NCBI GenBank assembly: GCA_937889795.1 | Contig: CALBZH010000734.1 | Span: 1-6,569, forward strand | Length of the DNA: 6,569 nucleotides | Source of the DNA: an uncultured Syntrophobacteraceae bacterium | GTDB taxonomy: Bacteria > Desulfobacterota > Syntrophobacteria > Syntrophobacterales > Syntrophobacteraceae | Direction: 5' to 3' | Shown: in pieces, positions 6,330-6,569 of the stretch | Position numbering within the stretch: position 1 is the stretch's first letter | Layout: each line of letters begins with the position of its first letter | The notes under the pieces: model-generated | Seen by the model: the letters and a program-made list of their open reading frames with translations, nothing else | The model's database searches: none | What the model was told of the DNA's origin: nothing | Translations under genes and position numbers: made by a program

Positions 6330-6569
6330 ATGGAACGTATTGTGGTCAGGCAGCCCATCTTCGATAGAAAGCAGGTGGTTTTCGGCTATAAGATTCTCTG
6401 CTCGTCCCATCATTGCGAATCCACCAACAAGCTTCTTCAACCTGATTCCTCCATCAAGGAGGTCGAGAATACCTTTCTGCTGATCGGATTCGACAAGATC
6501 ACCAGCGGCAAGAGTGCCTTCGTGGATTTGACTCTGAGCTTGGTCGCGGGGGAGACGGAAATCACGCTT
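6330..6569 (+). CDS. N-terminus of an EAL-like/HDOD (YuxH-type) signalling protein, cut by window edge
   Basis: An open frame of 80 codons from ATG 6330 runs to the right edge without a stop. GGAG (6319-6322), inside the end of tmk, lies seven bases upstream, and the gap to tmk is four bases. The start MERIVVRQPIFDRKQVVFGY matches the beginning of proteins that join a degenerate EAL domain to a C-terminal HDOD domain (YuxH class), where xARQPIFDxxxxVxGYELL is typical. Later FLLIGFDKITSGKSAFVDL fits the second conserved block of that domain. The position of the catalytic glutamate of E-A-L reads K21-I-L here, so c-di-GMP hydrolysis is unlikely if the alignment holds. The HDOD part is outside the window, so the assignment rests on the N-terminus alone. 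Confidence 0.75.
   Translation, partial: MERIVVRQPIFDRKQVVFGYKILCSSHHCESTNKLLQPDSSIKEVENTFLLIGFDKITSGKSAFVDLTLSLVAGETEITL

Noticed and set aside
5618..6358. A 246-codon open frame on the minus strand
   Set aside because: It is antisense to tmk and the junctions on either side; no domain is recognisable.

Overview
This is a high-GC chromosomal window with compact gene layout and no mobile element, tRNA, rRNA or CRISPR signal. The gene families and domain styles (Tex, a small HDIG-type HD protein, D-Ala-D-Ala ligase, an EAL/HDOD protein of the YuxH class) suggest a Gram-negative bacterium, most likely from the Desulfobacterota (former Deltaproteobacteria). That placement is a guess from protein resemblance recalled from memory, not a search result.

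Layout. Positions 2192 down to 1 (minus strand) hold a nearly complete tex gene, whose last few codons lie beyond the left edge. A 317-base divergent intergenic region (2193-2509) separates it from a rightward gene cluster. That region contains two adjacent potential stem-loops, an 8-G run and a TTGTCA/TGACAA inverted repeat, but no convincing sigma-70 promoter. The rightward cluster reads: HD-domain phosphohydrolase (2510-3097), ddl (3094-4032), thyX (4053-5069), an all-alpha dimeric-type dUTPase (5082-5687), tmk (5693-6325) and the start of an EAL-like/HDOD signalling protein (6330 to the right edge). Junctions are a 4-base ATGA overlap and then gaps of 20, 12, 5 and 4 bases, so the six genes look like one transcription unit.

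How the genes work together. The centre of the cluster is a contiguous thymidine-nucleotide pathway: dUTPase makes dUMP from dUTP, ThyX methylates dUMP to dTMP without needing ThyA-type chemistry, and Tmk phosphorylates dTMP to dTDP. Around it sit a peptidoglycan precursor enzyme (Ddl), an HD hydrolase of unknown substrate, and a probable signalling protein whose EAL motif is degenerate. The cluster therefore combines DNA-precursor supply, wall-precursor supply and signalling. All six genes have intact reading frames and the expected family motifs. The points most worth checking are the completeness of the dUTP-to-dTDP module, the unusual position of the tryptophan-rich WKWW motif in the dUTPase, the structured intergenic region, and the lysine in place of the EAL glutamate in the last protein.
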